DNA of 64,000 bases from Cyclobacterium plantarum (lineage in GTDB: Bacteria; Bacteroidota; Bacteroidia; Cytophagales; Cyclobacteriaceae). The stretch covers positions 372,001-436,000 of the forward strand of contig NZ_JAANYN010000004.1 in assembly GCF_011290685.1 (NCBI RefSeq), given 5' to 3'. The position numbers were made by a program, and so were the translations under genes. Positions 63,534-64,000 of the stretch are shown here, in pieces; position 1 is the first letter of the stretch; each line of letters begins with the position of its first letter. The notes beneath the pieces were generated by a model. That model did no database searches, was not told where the DNA came from, and saw nothing but the letters and a program-made list of their open reading frames with translations.

Positions 63534-64000
63534 ATGATGAAATCAGTACCTTATGTTAGAGGGCAATTTTCCCGTGCATTAAAATGTATGGGAATACTGT
63601 CTTTGCTATTGCTTTTGGTCAATAGCCAAGCTTTATGGGCCCAATCCAGAACCGTGCAGGGCCTGGTTACGGAAAGCTCCAATGGGGAGCCGGTGTTAGG
63701 TGCCTCTGTGTTGATACAGGGTACCACCCGGGGCACCGTTACAGATCTGGATGGCAGGTATGAACTGGAAGTACCCTCGAATGAAGCCATACTCGTGTTC
63801 TCCTACATTGGTTTTCAATCTAAGGAGTTGGTCGTGGGAAACCGGTCTACCATTGATGTGGTATTGGAATACTCCTCCGAAGAATTGAGTGAGGTGGTCG
63901 TTACCGCATTGGGTGTGGAAAGAGAGACCAAAGCACTGGGTTATTCCGTACAGGCGGTGGACGGAGATCGTTTTACCGAGGCCAGGGAAACGAATGTGAT
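63534..64000 (+). CDS. SusC/RagA-family TonB-linked outer membrane protein, N-terminal part
   Basis: The frame opens at ATG 63534 (second ATG 63537) and runs off the right edge after about 155 residues. A long signal peptide (CMGILSLLLLLVNSQALWAQ) is followed by a carboxypeptidase-D-regulatory-like domain (VQGLVTESSNGEPVLGASVL ... GTVTDLDGRYEL ... FSYIGFQSKEL) and the SusC signature EELSEVVVTALGVERETKAL leading into the plug. SusC proteins import glycans or peptides with a SusD lipoprotein, which would be encoded beyond the window. No STN domain precedes it, so it is not an anti-sigma-coupled type. Confidence 0.94.
   Translation, partial: MMKSVPYVRGQFSRALKCMGILSLLLLLVNSQALWAQSRTVQGLVTESSNGEPVLGASVLIQGTTRGTVTDLDGRYELEVPSNEAILVFSYIGFQSKELVVGNRSTIDVVLEYSSEELSEVVVTALGVERETKALGYSVQAVDGDRFTEARETNV

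Overview
The window looks like a chromosomal segment of a Bacteroidota bacterium, probably order Cytophagales (Cyclobacteriaceae-like, in the Algoriphagus/Cyclobacterium/Echinicola range). The reasons are a SusC-type TonB-linked receptor at the right edge, AT-rich intergenic DNA, few Shine-Dalgarno sequences, secreted amidohydrolases and an eCIS with Bacteroidota-type parts. The genus assignment is inference. No tRNA, rRNA, CRISPR array or insertion sequence was recognised.

Layout. 1-5872 (minus): an operon-like run of secreted proteins: a canonical amidohydrolase flanked by two relatives that lost their metal ligands, an SH3-NlpC/P60 lipoprotein and the start of an M28 peptidase. 6132-10369 (plus): a methyltransferase, a PA0069-type radical SAM protein, a DUF3253 protein, MsrA and a large conserved protein of unknown function. 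10389-12855 (minus): a KefB/C-type antiporter with a KefF/G-type flavoprotein. 12856-13676: about 820 bases without a gene.

13677-39823 (plus) is the main feature: a complete-looking extracellular contractile injection system (eCIS, Afp/PVC/AlgoCIS type). In order it encodes a cap (DUF4255), an unknown protein, one sheath protein with a large acidic insertion, two tube proteins, a 49-residue DUF5908 protein, a LysM tube adaptor, a VgrG-like spike, PAAR tip, gp25, gpJ, an Afp12-like protein, an unknown 881-residue protein, a tape measure, two DUF4157 (eCIS-core) proteins that look like cargo toxins, a TPR protein, an AAA+ ATPase and a peptidoglycan-binding M15 peptidase. One putative cargo carries a metzincin-type zinc protease motif. 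The other carries an HNH-like motif and a long beta-repeat tail. A 13-bp perfect hairpin separates the structural genes from the tape measure/cargo half, and palindromes precede the first gene and the lysin gene.

39883-56953 is mixed housekeeping: two gamma-glutamyltransferase-family proteins, DoxX, a DEAD-box helicase, an FAD oxidoreductase, an ABC exporter, a decayed topoisomerase IB, a large-subunit catalase with a clear terminator, an FAD/NAD(P) protein, an AEC transporter, an orphan Hpt protein, small and unknown proteins, a deoxynucleoside kinase and a 3-hydroxyacyl-CoA dehydrogenase.

57173-63181 (plus) is a five-gene cassette: ethanolamine-type permease, glutamine-synthetase-like ligase, Fe-alcohol dehydrogenase, PuuD-like hydrolase and aldehyde dehydrogenase. 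It fits amine or ethanolamine catabolism through gamma-glutamyl intermediates without a microcompartment. The window ends in the N-terminus of a SusC/RagA-family receptor.
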